NCBI RefSeq assembly: GCF_021190955.1
Contig: NZ_JAIOAO010000001.1
Coordinates: 124,001 to 188,000 of the forward strand
Reading direction: 5' to 3'
Length of the DNA: 64,000 nt
Origin: Parachryseolinea silvisoli
GTDB lineage: Bacteria > Bacteroidota > Bacteroidia > Cytophagales > Cyclobacteriaceae
The notes under the pieces were generated by a model. It was not told where the DNA came from and searched no databases. It saw only the letters and a program-made list of their open reading frames with translations. Made by a program: the position numbers and the translations under genes. Of this stretch, positions 51,406-60,280 are shown in pieces (positions within the stretch are counted from its first letter, which is position 1; each line of letters begins with the position of its first letter).

Positions 51406-51477
51406 ATGATTAACAAAATCACCATCGGCTTTCACCACCACCATCATGTACTCACGGTGCGTGGCATAGCCTATTGA
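51406..51477 (+). CDS. hisL: his leader peptide with five consecutive histidine codons
   Basis: ATG 51406 opens a 23-codon peptide, MINKITIGFHHHHHVLTVRG and three more residues, ending at TGA 51475-51477. The five His codons (CAC CAC CAC CAT CAT, 51433-51447) sit 59 bases before the stem of an intrinsic terminator (51506-51536), which is itself 15 bases before hisG. This is the plan of the enteric hisL attenuator: ribosomes stalling at His codons when charged tRNA-His is scarce should prevent the terminator. Seen directly: peptide, codons, hairpin. Attenuation itself is inferred. Confidence 0.85.
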   Translation: MINKITIGFHHHHHVLTVRGIAY

Positions 51478-51505
51478 TGATTCTTTAAAGAATATAAAAT
51501 GTACA

Positions 51506-51536
51506 AGGCTTGTCACGATGTGACAAGCCTTTTTTT
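51506..51536 (+). terminator. Attenuator terminator in front of hisG
   Basis: AGGCTTGTCAC (51506-51516) and GTGACAAGCCT (51520-51530) form a perfect 11-bp stem with a 3-base loop and six T. Its left arm AGGCT can alternatively pair with AGCCT at 51468-51472 in the leader, a weak candidate antiterminator. A 14-base palindrome ATTCTTTAAAGAAT lies between (from 51479). Confidence 0.9.
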
Positions 51537-51550
51537 ATTTACTAACACGT

Positions 51551-52411
51551 ATGAACACCCTACTTCGAATCGCCATTCAAAAATCCGGACGCCTGCAGGA
51601 AGGCTCACTGGAGCTGCTCAAGGAGAGTGGCCTCTCCATCAGCAACGGCAAAGACCAGCTGAAAACGCAGGCCCGTAATTTCCCGGTAGAAGTACTCTTT
51701 CTCCGCGACGACGACATCCCGCAATATGTCGAAGACCAGGTGGCCGACATCGGCATCGTCGGCGAGAATGTGTTTGCTGAAAAGAAGAAAGACAACCAAC
51801 TGATCAAACGCCTGGACTTCTCTAAATGCCGTTTGTCCATGGCCGTCCCCCGCGGCGAAAATTATACCGGCGTACAGTGGCTGCAAGGAAAAAACATCGC
51901 CACCTCCTACCCCAACATCGTCAAAGACTTTCTGGCGAAACACAACGTCCAGGCCGGCATTCATGAAATCAGCGGTTCAGTAGAAATTGCACCGGGCATC
52001 GGGCTCGCCGACGCCATCTGCGACATCGTCAGCACCGGCAGTACGCTGCTCAGCAACGGCCTGCAAGAGGTAGAGATCGTTATGCAGTCAGAAGCCGTCA
52101 TCATCGCCAGCCCCACGCTGTCGCCCGAAAAACAAAAGATCCTCGACAAACTGCTGTTCCGCATCGAGGCAGTAAAAAAAGCCAAGAACAGTAAATATAT
52201 ACTGCTGAATTGCCCCAACGAGGCGATCGAAAAGATCACCAGCGTGATACCCGGCATGAAAAGCCCCACCATCATTCCACTGACACGCACAGGCTGGAGC
52301 TCGCTGCATTCCGTCGTAGACGAAAATGATTTCTGGGAACGGATCGACCTGCTGCGCGAGTTTGGCGCCGAGGGCATCCTGGTTGTGCCGATCGAAAAGA
52401 TGATTGTATAA
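51551..52411 (+). CDS. hisG: ATP phosphoribosyltransferase, long form
   Basis: A 286-residue enzyme joining ATP and PRPP, the first step of histidine synthesis. Motifs are RIAIQKSGRLQEGSLELL, LRDDDIPQYVEDQVADIGIVGE and EIAPGIGLADAICDIVSTGST. The last ~70 residues (LLNCPNEAIEKITSVIPGMK ... VIEKMIV region) form the ACT-like regulatory domain of the long form, so it is a homohexamer inhibited by histidine and needs no HisZ. First gene of the operon behind the leader. Confidence 0.97.
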   Translation: MNTLLRIAIQKSGRLQEGSLELLKESGLSISNGKDQLKTQARNFPVEVLFLRDDDIPQYVEDQVADIGIVGENVFAEKKKDNQLIKRLDFSKCRLSMAVPRGENYTGVQWLQGKNIATSYPNIVKDFLAKHNVQAGIHEISGSVEIAPGIGLADAICDIVSTGSTLLSNGLQEVEIVMQSEAVIIASPTLSPEKQKILDKLLFRIEAVKKAKNSKYILLNCPNEAIEKITSVIPGMKSPTIIPLTRTGWSSLHSVVDENDFWERIDLLREFGAEGILVVPIEKMIV

Positions 52412-52430
52412 CCTGTCGCACCAACACACT

Positions 52431-53723
52431 ATGAAGACATACACCAACCCGACACCCGACACCTGGGCCGACCTCTGTCAGCGTCCACAGCTCGAGCTCG
52501 AGTTCCTGGAAAGCTCTGTGCGCAATGTCTTGAACCGTGTCCGGAAATCCGGCGACGAAGCATTGCTGGAGCTCACCGCACAATACGACAAAGTCCAGCT
52601 GCAGACCCTCCGTGTCGGTGCCGCCGAAATAGAGGCCGCCAGCCGTACGCTGCCCGAAGCCCTGAAAGATGCCATCCGCACCGCGGCCGCGAACATTGAA
52701 AAGTTCCATGCCGCCCAACGACGCGACATACTGAAAGTAGAGACCACACCCGGTGTACGCTGCTGGCGCAAAGGCGTCGCCATCGACAAGGTGGGCATCT
52801 ATATCCCGGGAGGCTCGGCACCACTCTTCTCGACGGTGCTGATGCTCGGTATACCCGCGCGCCTGGCAGGCTGCCGCGAAGTAGTGCTTTGCTCACCACC
52901 CGACAAGACCGGCGCCATCAATCCCGCCATACTTTTTGCCGCCGCGCACGTCGGTATTACACGCATCTGCAAAGTGGGTGGCGCACAAGCCATTGCCGCC
53001 ATGGCCTACGGCACAGCCAGTGTACCGAAAGTATATAAGATCTTTGGCCCCGGTAACCAGTACGTTACGAAGGCCAAGCAGCTGGTGCAAGAAGAAGGAC
53101 TGGCCATCGACATGCCCGCGGGCCCTTCTGAAGTATTGGTCCTGGCCGACGAAACAGCCGAGGCGGCGTTTGTTGCCGCCGACCTGCTTTCACAAGCCGA
53201 ACACGGCGAAGACAGTCAGGTAATGCTCGTACTGAACGACGCACGCCTGCTCGCACCGATCGAGGCCGAGATTGCCAAACAACTGGAACAACTGCCCCGT
53301 CGCGACATCGCCCGCAAGGCACTTGCCAACAGCCGCGTCGTGATCTTGTCCGATCGCCACCAGGCCCTGGACTTCGTCAACACCTATGCGCCCGAACACC
53401 TTATTCTCAACATCGCACAGGCCGACGCAGTCGCCGACGCCGTGATCAATGCAGGCTCGGTGTTCATCGGCAATTATACCCCGGAAGCTATGGGCGACTA
53501 TGCTTCGGGCACCAACCACACCCTGCCGACCAACGGCTTTGCACGCGCCTTTGCCGGCGTGTCGCTGGAAAGCTTTATGAAGTATATCACCTTCCAGGAA
53601 GTAAGCCCTGCCGGCATCCGTGCGCTCGGCCCGGTGGTGGAGCTCATGGCCGAAGCTGAGCAGCTGGAAGCACACAAAATGGCCATCCGCGTACGCCTTG
53701 ACAAGCTGGCCACCAACCCCTGA
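52431..53723 (+). CDS. hisD: Histidinol dehydrogenase
   Basis: A 430-residue zinc enzyme oxidising L-histidinol to L-histidine in two NAD-dependent steps. Motifs are GVAIDKVGIYIPGGSAPLFS, VGGAQAIAAMAYGT, FGPGNQYVTKAK, DMPAGPSEVLVLAD, SQAEHGEDSQVML and YAPEHLIL, carrying the catalytic Glu-His pair and zinc ligands. ATG 52431 is preferred to the upstream in-frame TTG at 52404, which lies inside hisG. It begins 19 bases after hisG; hisC follows after 8. Confidence 0.97.
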   Translation: MKTYTNPTPDTWADLCQRPQLELEFLESSVRNVLNRVRKSGDEALLELTAQYDKVQLQTLRVGAAEIEAASRTLPEALKDAIRTAAANIEKFHAAQRRDILKVETTPGVRCWRKGVAIDKVGIYIPGGSAPLFSTVLMLGIPARLAGCREVVLCSPPDKTGAINPAILFAAAHVGITRICKVGGAQAIAAMAYGTASVPKVYKIFGPGNQYVTKAKQLVQEEGLAIDMPAGPSEVLVLADETAEAAFVAADLLSQAEHGEDSQVMLVLNDARLLAPIEAEIAKQLEQLPRRDIARKALANSRVVILSDRHQALDFVNTYAPEHLILNIAQADAVADAVINAGSVFIGNYTPEAMGDYASGTNHTLPTNGFARAFAGVSLESFMKYITFQEVSPAGIRALGPVVELMAEAEQLEAHKMAIRVRLDKLATNP

Positions 53724-53731
53724 CCTACGGT

Positions 53732-54781
53732 ATGAGTAAGAAAAAAACATTTCCCGATATCAACACCCTGGTGCGGAAGAACATTCTCACCATGAAGCCC
53801 TATTCATCGGCGCGCGACGAGTTTAAAGGCGAAGCCGATATATACCTGGATGCCAACGAAAATCCCTACCAGTCGCCGTACAACCGGTATCCCGACCCGT
53901 TGCAACGGCGCGTAAAGGACGAGCTGGCGACCGTTAAAGAAGTACGCCCCGAGCAAATCTTCCTGGGCAACGGCAGCGATGAAGCCATCGACCTCATCAT
54001 TCGCGCCTTCTGCGAGCCCAACCAGGATTCGATCCTCATCACGGAGCCCACCTACGGCATGTACTCGGTGTGCGCCGAAGTAAACGCCGTGAATGTACAA
54101 CAGGTACTGCTCACCCCGGACTTCGACCTCGACCTCGAAGCTTTTCCCAAAACATTCGACGCCACCACCAAGGTGATCTTCCTCTGCAGTCCCAACAACC
54201 CCACAGGGAATCTGTTGAGCCGCGACAAGATCCTCGAAGTGTTAAAGCGGTTTTATGGATTGGTCGTAATCGACGAAGCCTATATCGACTTTGCCAAAGG
54301 CAAAAGCTTTCTGCAAGAGCTGGACAAATATCCCAACCTGGTCGTACTGCAAACATTCTCCAAAGCCTGGGGACTGGCGGGTCTGCGCCTCGGTATGGCG
54401 TTCGCTTCAGAAGCAATCATAAACGTCCTCAACAAGATCAAGTACCCCTATAACGTAAACATCCGCACGCAAGAGCTTGCGCTCGATGCACTCGAGAACC
54501 GGCATGTGATGGAAGATTGGGTGAAGCAGATCGTGCAGCAGCGCACTAAAGTGATCAAAGCTTTGGAGAAACTGCGCATTACCGAAAAGGTATTCCCGAC
54601 CGACAGCAACTTTGTGCTGGTGCGTGTACAAGATGCCCCGGCAACCTATAAATACCTGTTGGATCAGAAGATCATCGTCCGTGATCGCTCACGCGTAGTA
54701 CTGTGCTATAACTGCCTGCGCATAACCATCGGCACTCCCGAAGAAAACGAACGCCTCCTCAACGCCCTGGAAGAATTATGA
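53732..54781 (+). CDS. hisC: Histidinol-phosphate aminotransferase
   Basis: A 349-residue class-I PLP enzyme converting imidazole-acetol phosphate to histidinol phosphate with glutamate. Motifs are [52 protein letters not shown] and the Schiff-base Lys in [16 protein letters not shown], with the final Arg in [11 protein letters not shown]. Its TGA overlaps the hisB ATG (ATGA), so the two are translated together. Confidence 0.97.
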   Translation: MSKKKTFPDINTLVRKNILTMKPYSSARDEFKGEADIYLDANENPYQSPYNRYPDPLQRRVKDELATVKEVRPEQIFLGNGSDEAIDLIIRAFCEPNQDSILITEPTYGMYSVCAEVNAVNVQQVLLTPDFDLDLEAFPKTFDATTKVIFLCSPNNPTGNLLSRDKILEVLKRFYGLVVIDEAYIDFAKGKSFLQELDKYPNLVVLQTFSKAWGLAGLRLGMAFASEAIINVLNKIKYPYNVNIRTQELALDALENRHVMEDWVKQIVQQRTKVIKALEKLRITEKVFPTDSNFVLVRVQDAPATYKYLLDQKIIVRDRSRVVLCYNCLRITIGTPEENERLLNALEEL

Positions 54782-55893
54782 AAAAAGTATTGTTTATAGA
54801 CCGCGACGGCACGCTGATACTCGAACCACCCGATGAGCAAATCGACTCGCTGGAGAAGCTGGAATATTACCCCGGTGTATTTACCTGGCTCGGCAAAATT
54901 GCCGCCGAAGGTAACTACGAGCTGGTGATGGTCACCAACCAGGACGGCCTCGGTACGGACAGCTTTCCCGAAGACACTTTCTGGCCGGCGCACAATCGCA
55001 TGCTGCAGACGTTCGCCAACGAGCAGATCGTCTTCCCCAAGATCTTTATCGACCGCAGCTTTGCGCGGGAGAACAAACCTACACGCAAGCCCGGTACAGG
55101 GCTGCTAACGGAGTTCCTGACGGGCGAATACGACCTGGCCAACTCCTACGTCATCGGCGACCGCGCCACCGACGTCGAGCTCGCGCGTAACCTGGGTGCA
55201 AAGGGCATCCTGTTAAACAATGGCAGCCTGCAAGACAAGCTCGACAGCCAGGGCCTCACGCCCCACTGCGCGCTCGTCACCACGCACTGGAAAGACATCC
55301 ACACACTCCTGACGGCGCCGCCACGCAAGGCTACCGTAAAGCGTACGACAAAGGAAACCGACATCGACATTGTCATCAACCTCGACGGCAGTGGCAAGTC
55401 GTCCATTCATACCGGCCTCGGCTTCTTCGACCATATGCTCGACCAGCTCGCCCGCCACGGCAACATCGACCTCGAGATCCGTGTGAAGGGCGACCTGCAC
55501 ATCGACGAGCATCACACCATTGAAGACACCGCCCTCGCCCTGGGTGAAGCTTTCCTGCAAGCCCTCGGCGACAAGCGTGGCATAGGTCGCTATGGCTTCT
55601 GCCTGCCGATGGACGACTGCCTGGCGCAAGTGGCCATCGACTTCGGCGGTCGCCCCTGGATGGTGTGGGATGCTGAGTTCAAGCGGGAGAAGATCGGCGA
55701 GATGCCCACGGAAATGTTCCACCACTTCTTCAAGTCGTTTTCCGATACCTCGAAAAGCAACCTGAATGTCCGCGTGGAAGGCACCAATGAGCACCATAAG
55801 ATCGAAGCCATCTTTAAGGCTTTTGCAAAAGCCATTCGCATGGCGATTAAAAAAGAAGGCGACCAATTGCCTTCTACAAAAGGAACACTGTAA
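54778..55893 (+). CDS. hisB: Bifunctional histidinol phosphatase / imidazoleglycerol-phosphate dehydratase
   Basis: A 371-residue fusion carrying steps 6 and 8. Residues 1-~165 are a HAD phosphatase (nucleophile Asp8 and acid Asp10 in [10 protein letters not shown], then [10 protein letters not shown] and [12 protein letters not shown]). Residues ~178-371 are the dehydratase ([20 protein letters not shown] pattern with [16 protein letters not shown] and [16 protein letters not shown], the two manganese His clusters). The fused form is typical of Bacteroidota and of some Gammaproteobacteria. Confidence 0.97.
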   Translation: MKKVLFIDRDGTLILEPPDEQIDSLEKLEYYPGVFTWLGKIAAEGNYELVMVTNQDGLGTDSFPEDTFWPAHNRMLQTFANEQIVFPKIFIDRSFARENKPTRKPGTGLLTEFLTGEYDLANSYVIGDRATDVELARNLGAKGILLNNGSLQDKLDSQGLTPHCALVTTHWKDIHTLLTAPPRKATVKRTTKETDIDIVINLDGSGKSSIHTGLGFFDHMLDQLARHGNIDLEIRVKGDLHIDEHHTIEDTALALGEAFLQALGDKRGIGRYGFCLPMDDCLAQVAIDFGGRPWMVWDAEFKREKIGEMPTEMFHHFFKSFSDTSKSNLNVRVEGTNEHHKIEAIFKAFAKAIRMAIKKEGDQLPSTKGTL

Positions 55894-55914
55894 TAAAAAC
55901 GCAGGCCCCGAATT

Positions 55915-56502
55915 ATGAAGCTTGTTATCATTAAATACAACGCCGGCAATATCCAGTCTGTGTCCTTTGCCCTCGAGCGACTCGGTGTAGACTTTACCAT
56001 CACCGACCAGGCCGAGGCCATCCAGCAGGCCGACAAGGTAATCTTTCCGGGTGTAGGCGAAGCCAGCACCACCATGCGTTACCTGCACGACAAAAAGCTC
56101 GACGCGGTCATTCGCAGCTTGCGCCAACCGGTGCTCGGCATTTGCCTGGGCATGCAACTCTTGTGCAAACACTCCGAAGAGAATGACACGCCCTGCCTGG
56201 GCATCTTCGACGAGACCGTGAAGCGCTTCGAGCCGCAGCCCGACAAGAAAGTACCCCACATGGGCTGGAACAACCTGACATTGACCGCCAACAGCTGGCT
56301 GGACCCGGCGCTGGAAAACAAGTTCGCCTACTTCGTGCACAGCTACTACGTTCCGGTCAATGCACACACCAGTAGCCTGACGGAGTATACCGTACCGTTC
56401 AGCGCGGCCATGCACCGCGACAACTTCTATGCGGTGCAGTTTCACCCCGAAAAATCGGCCGAAGCCGGCGTACTGGTACTCCAGAGCTTTTTGAACGTCT
56501 AA
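55915..56502 (+). CDS. hisH: Imidazole glycerol phosphate synthase, glutaminase subunit
   Basis: A 195-residue class-I glutamine amidotransferase that feeds ammonia to HisF. The triad is Cys77 (LGICLGMQLL) and the His/Glu pair in VQFHPEKSAEAG; the start YNAGNIQSVSFALERLG and the PHMGWNNL block are HisH-specific. It begins 21 bases after hisB and precedes hisA by 13. Confidence 0.97.
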   Translation: MKLVIIKYNAGNIQSVSFALERLGVDFTITDQAEAIQQADKVIFPGVGEASTTMRYLHDKKLDAVIRSLRQPVLGICLGMQLLCKHSEENDTPCLGIFDETVKRFEPQPDKKVPHMGWNNLTLTANSWLDPALENKFAYFVHSYYVPVNAHTSSLTEYTVPFSAAMHRDNFYAVQFHPEKSAEAGVLVLQSFLNV

Positions 56503-56515
56503 CCCCTCCTACTCC

Positions 56516-57229
56516 GTGAGAATTATACCTGCGATCGACATCATTGACGGAAAGTGCGTACGCCTGACACAGGGCGACTATGCGCAAAAGAAGATATACC
56601 ACGAAAACCCGCTCGACGCCGCACGCGCCTTTGAAGATGCCGGACTGCAATACTTACACCTGGTGGACCTCGACGGCGCCAAGGCCGGCAAGGTCATCAA
56701 CTGGGAAGTAGCCGAAATGCTTACCAGCAAGACGTCGTTGCAAATTGACTTCGGCGGCGGCATCAAAACCGACCGCGAAGTAAACGACCTCTTTGCCTTG
56801 GGCATACACCAGGTAAACCTGGGCAGTATCGCGGTAAAAGAACCTGAGAAAGTCGCTGCATGGATTGAGACCTTCGGTGCAGAACGCATCATCCTGAGCG
56901 CCGATGTAAAAGACGAACGCATCGCCATTGCAGGCTGGCAGGAAAATGCGCCGATCAACATCACACAGTTCCTACGCAACTACGTGCAGTTTGGTATCGA
57001 ATATGTAACGTGTACCGACATCCGCACAGACGGTATGCTAAGCGGCCCCAACCTGGAGCTTTACAAAAGACTGCTCCTCAACTTTCCGCAGTTGGCCTTG
57101 ATTGCCAGCGGCGGTGTGAGCTGTGTGGAAGACCTCCGACAGCTTAAGCAAATTGGTGTCGACGGCGTCATTGTCGGCAAAGCCATTTACGAAGGAAGAA
57201 TTACCTTACAAGAATTAACTACGATCTGA
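56516..57229 (+). CDS. hisA: ProFAR isomerase
   Basis: A 237-residue TIM barrel catalysing the Amadori rearrangement of ProFAR to PRFAR. Features are the catalytic Asp in [14 protein letters not shown], the phosphate-binding FGGGIKT and IASGGVS, and the second catalytic Asp in CTDIRTDGM. It starts with GTG at 56516 (MRIIPAIDI in the family alignment). hisF begins 2 bases after its stop; both are half-barrel repeats of one fold. Confidence 0.97.
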   Translation: MRIIPAIDIIDGKCVRLTQGDYAQKKIYHENPLDAARAFEDAGLQYLHLVDLDGAKAGKVINWEVAEMLTSKTSLQIDFGGGIKTDREVNDLFALGIHQVNLGSIAVKEPEKVAAWIETFGAERIILSADVKDERIAIAGWQENAPINITQFLRNYVQFGIEYVTCTDIRTDGMLSGPNLELYKRLLLNFPQLALIASGGVSCVEDLRQLKQIGVDGVIVGKAIYEGRITLQELTTI

Positions 57230-57231
57230 CC

Positions 57232-57984
57232 GTGCTTACGAAACGTATTATACCCTGCCTCGACATCAAAGACGGCCGCACTGTAAAAGGTGTCAACTTC
57301 GTCAACATCCGCGATGCGGGCGACCCGGTAGAGCTCGGCGCGCGGTATGCCCAGGAGGGCGCCGACGAGCTGGTGTTTCTCGACATCTCTGCCACCAACG
57401 AGCAACGCAAGACGTTCGCTTCGCTGGTGCGCGACATCGCCCGGCACATCAACATTCCGTTTACAGTAGGGGGTGGCATCAGCAGTGTGGCCGACGTCGC
57501 GCCACTGCTCGAAGCCGGCGCAGACAAAGTAAGTGTCAACTCGGCCGCGGTGCGCAACCCCGGGCTGATCGACGAGCTGTCGCGTGCCTTTGGTGCCCAG
57601 TGCATTGTACTGGCCATCGATGCCCGCAAAGTTGACAACGCATGGGTTGTGCATACACACGGTGGCAAGAACGCCACCGATAAAAAGCTATTCACCTGGG
57701 CCAAAGAGGGCCAGGAGCGCGGCGCCGGCGAGATTCTCTTCACCAGCATGGACCACGATGGCACCAAGGCCGGCTTTGCCAACGACGCATTAAGTAAACT
57801 GCATACGCTTCTGCAAATACCGGTCATTGCTTCGGGCGGCGCCGGTGCAGCAGAACATTTTATGGATACCTTTATACTCGGGCAGGCCGATGCTGCCCTG
57901 GCGGCCAGTATCTTTCACTTCGGCGAAGTAAAACTTCCCGACCTCAAAGGGTATCTGCGTCAACGTGGCATCAGCATCCGGTAA
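57232..57984 (+). CDS. hisF: Imidazole glycerol phosphate synthase, cyclase subunit
   Basis: A 250-residue TIM barrel that uses HisH-derived ammonia to make imidazole-glycerol phosphate and AICAR. Motifs are [18 protein letters not shown] with the catalytic Asp, [19 protein letters not shown] with the second Asp, and [10 protein letters not shown]. Starts with GTG at 57232. Confidence 0.97.
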   Translation: MLTKRIIPCLDIKDGRTVKGVNFVNIRDAGDPVELGARYAQEGADELVFLDISATNEQRKTFASLVRDIARHINIPFTVGGGISSVADVAPLLEAGADKVSVNSAAVRNPGLIDELSRAFGAQCIVLAIDARKVDNAWVVHTHGGKNATDKKLFTWAKEGQERGAGEILFTSMDHDGTKAGFANDALSKLHTLLQIPVIASGGAGAAEHFMDTFILGQADAALAASIFHFGEVKLPDLKGYLRQRGISIR

Positions 57985-58008
57985 TCTCATCATGATCGTT
58001 ACAACACC

Positions 58009-58614
58009 ATGGCAACACAACCTACTATAAACTTTACCAAGCTCGACGGCCTCGTGCCGTGCATCGTACAGGATACCCGCACCCGGCGCGTGCTCATGCT
58101 TGGCTTCATGAACCAGGAGGCCTACGACAAAACCGTGCGCGACAAACGCGTGACCTTCTTCAGCCGCAGCAAACAACGGCTCTGGACCAAAGGCGAAACA
58201 TCGGGCAATTTTCTAGAGCTCGACGAAATCCTCGTCGACTGCGATCAGGACACGGTATTGATCAAAGCCTCTCCCAAAGGTCCTACCTGCCACACGGGCG
58301 CCGACACGTGCTTTCAGGAGACTAACGATCATCCCTTCGACGTGCATACGCTCGAAGCCATCATACACGACCGCAAGGCCAACCCACGCAAAGGCTCCTA
58401 TACCAACAGTCTGCTCGATCTCGGCATTAACAAAGTAGCGCAAAAGGTGGGTGAAGAAGCCGTCGAGCTCATCATCGAAGCCAAGGACAATAACAAAGAC
58501 TTATTCCTCGGCGAAGCTTCCGACCTGCTATACCATTACCTGGTACTGCTCGCGGCAAAAGGCTATACGCTGGACGACGTATTGGACATACTGAAAAAAA
58601 GACATCAAAAGTAA
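58009..58614 (+). CDS. hisI: Bifunctional PR-AMP cyclohydrolase / PR-ATP pyrophosphatase
   Basis: A 201-residue fusion (hisIE) for steps 2 and 3. Residues 1-~105 are HisI (FMNQEAYDKTV, FFSRSKQRLWTKGETSGN, DCDQDTVLI, GPTCHTGADTCF with zinc Cys). Residues ~115-201 are HisE (NPRKGSYTNSLLDLGINKVAQKVGEEAVELIIEA, SDLLYHYLVLLA). It closes the operon, so all steps from PRPP are encoded in 51551-58614. The following gene is on the other strand. Confidence 0.97.
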   Translation: MATQPTINFTKLDGLVPCIVQDTRTRRVLMLGFMNQEAYDKTVRDKRVTFFSRSKQRLWTKGETSGNFLELDEILVDCDQDTVLIKASPKGPTCHTGADTCFQETNDHPFDVHTLEAIIHDRKANPRKGSYTNSLLDLGINKVAQKVGEEAVELIIEAKDNNKDLFLGEASDLLYHYLVLLAAKGYTLDDVLDILKKRHQK

Positions 58615-58626
58615 AACGATACCGGC

Positions 58627-60111
58627 TCAGAACCGGATGTCAGCATACTCGCCGGCGGAATACGTGCGGCATGAAAGCCGGCCTTTGAGCGCATCGGGTT
58701 TGAACAGCGACTTGCCCAGCAGCATGCGCACACATTCCTGTATACCCTCTGTAATGGACGGGTGCGGGTGTACACATTCTGCCAGCTCTTCAATGCCTTT
58801 ATCCATAGAGATCAGCAACGCCACGGCCTGAATAGCGCTGGAGGCCTGATTGCCGATCACTTTCATGCCGAGTATCTTCATGTGCTCGTCATTCGTTACC
58901 AACAGTTTGATAAAGCCTTGTGTATTGCGCTTGGCAATAGCACGCGGAATACAGCTATAGTCCAGCGTCGCTACTCTGTAGTCGATATCACGTTCGCGTG
59001 CTTGTGTTTCATTTAGTCCCACACCGGCCACCTCGGGATTGAGGAACATGATCGTACTGATATTTTCATACAACAGCTTGCGGTCAGGACTGCCAAAGAT
59101 TTTCTCAACAGCGTACCGTCCTTCCAGCTCGCCCACGTTCACCAACGAGATGTCGGCCGTAATGTCGCCCACGGCATAGATATTGGAAATATTGGTTTGT
59201 GTATCGTTGTCTTCAATGCCACGTTTTGAGATGGTGATATTGACACTGTCCTCCCACAGGTCTTCGTAGTTGGGCACCCGCCCTACCGCGACCAATGCCT
59301 TCGCGACGTTGAACACCGCTTTGCTGCCATCGTCATATTCCAGCTCGTATTCGACACGTTCGTGTTTCACTTCCATGCGTATCAGCCGCGAATTACGGTG
59401 TATCAATACGCCGCTGTTTTCCATGTTGCGCTCGATCACGCGCACGACGTCTTCGTCTTCAAACGGCAGAATACGATCGCCTTTGTCAATCAGGTGTACT
59501 TTGGTCTGACCGAAACCAGAGAAGATGGTAGCATACTCGCAACCAATAACACCCGCACCGACAATCACCATGCTCTCCGGAAAGTCATCCATCGCCTCCA
59601 CGCCTTCGCTGGTCATGACATACTTCTCGTCGATCGGCAATTCGGGCAGGTAACGCGGACGGCTACCCGTCGCCAGGATGATGTTGTCTGTCCAAACCAC
59701 CTCGTGACCAAACAGGGCGTGACTAATCTCCACCTCGTTTTGACTCAACAGACGCGCAACGCCTTTCTTAAACGAGAGCAGCCCTGCATAGTGTGAGTCT
59801 TGTATCAGGTGTAAGTGCTCTTCCAGCATACCCATGCGTTCACCCACGGCGCGCACGACCTCCGCTTGTGTCTCCTTATAGTTGATGCTGGGGGCCTCGA
59901 GATTAAACCGCCGCAGGTTCTTGCGGAAAGAGGCCGTTTCGCGGGAAAGCTCCCACCAGGTTTTAGACGATAGGGCACCGTTGGTAACACCCGCACCGCC
60001 GACGTTGTTTTTCTCGATCAGCAGTACTTTCTTCTTAAAATCCAATGCACGCATAGCCGCCGCATAGCCAGAAGGTCCTGCCCCGATAACAACCAGGTCA
60101 TATTTTTCCAT
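58627..60111 (-). CDS. Pyridine nucleotide-disulfide oxidoreductase-fold flavoprotein lacking the redox cysteines
   Basis: A 494-residue FAD protein close in plan to dihydrolipoyl dehydrogenase and soluble transhydrogenase: FAD site YDLVVIGAGPSGYAAAMRAL, NAD site MVIVGAGVIGCEYATIFSGFG, second FAD motif IYAVGDITADISLVN, and the dimerisation end ECVHPHPSITEGIQE. The active-site loop, GGTCLNVGCIPSK in classical enzymes, reads GGAGVTNGALSSK, so both Cys are replaced (by Gly and Ala). It cannot do disulfide chemistry; a transhydrogenase-like or other NAD(P)H-oxidising role is likely. ATG 60111 is the family start. It converges with hisI. Confidence 0.93.
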   Translation of the reverse strand: MEKYDLVVIGAGPSGYAAAMRALDFKKKVLLIEKNNVGGAGVTNGALSSKTWWELSRETASFRKNLRRFNLEAPSINYKETQAEVVRAVGERMGMLEEHLHLIQDSHYAGLLSFKKGVARLLSQNEVEISHALFGHEVVWTDNIILATGSRPRYLPELPIDEKYVMTSEGVEAMDDFPESMVIVGAGVIGCEYATIFSGFGQTKVHLIDKGDRILPFEDEDVVRVIERNMENSGVLIHRNSRLIRMEVKHERVEYELEYDDGSKAVFNVAKALVAVGRVPNYEDLWEDSVNITISKRGIEDNDTQTNISNIYAVGDITADISLVNVGELEGRYAVEKIFGSPDRKLLYENISTIMFLNPEVAGVGLNETQARERDIDYRVATLDYSCIPRAIAKRNTQGFIKLLVTNDEHMKILGMKVIGNQASSAIQAVALLISMDKGIEELAECVHPHPSITEGIQECVRMLLGKSLFKPDALKGRLSCRTYSAGEYADIRF

Positions 60112-60243
60112 AAAAAACCAAAAAAGACAATGATTTGTACACAAGATACGGTTTACCCCGCGGGTTCAAAACGGGATTTACCTAAAAATCAATCTTCTTA
60201 AATACCGTGAAAAACCCCGCACGCACTTATCTACATTTATTCT

Positions 60244-60251
60244 TAGATTTG
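60244..60251 (+). promoter_or_regulatory. -7 box upstream of the membrane kinase
   Basis: TAGATTTG, an exact TAnnTTTG match, 29 bases before ATG 60281. No convincing TTG -33 box. Confidence 0.5.
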
Positions 60252-60280
60252 GTCTCTAACCCCACCAGGCCCCACGCCGC

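Noticed and set aside
51253-51516. 87-codon minus-strand frame
   Set aside because: Antisense to the his leader peptide; the leader and terminator explain the sequence better.
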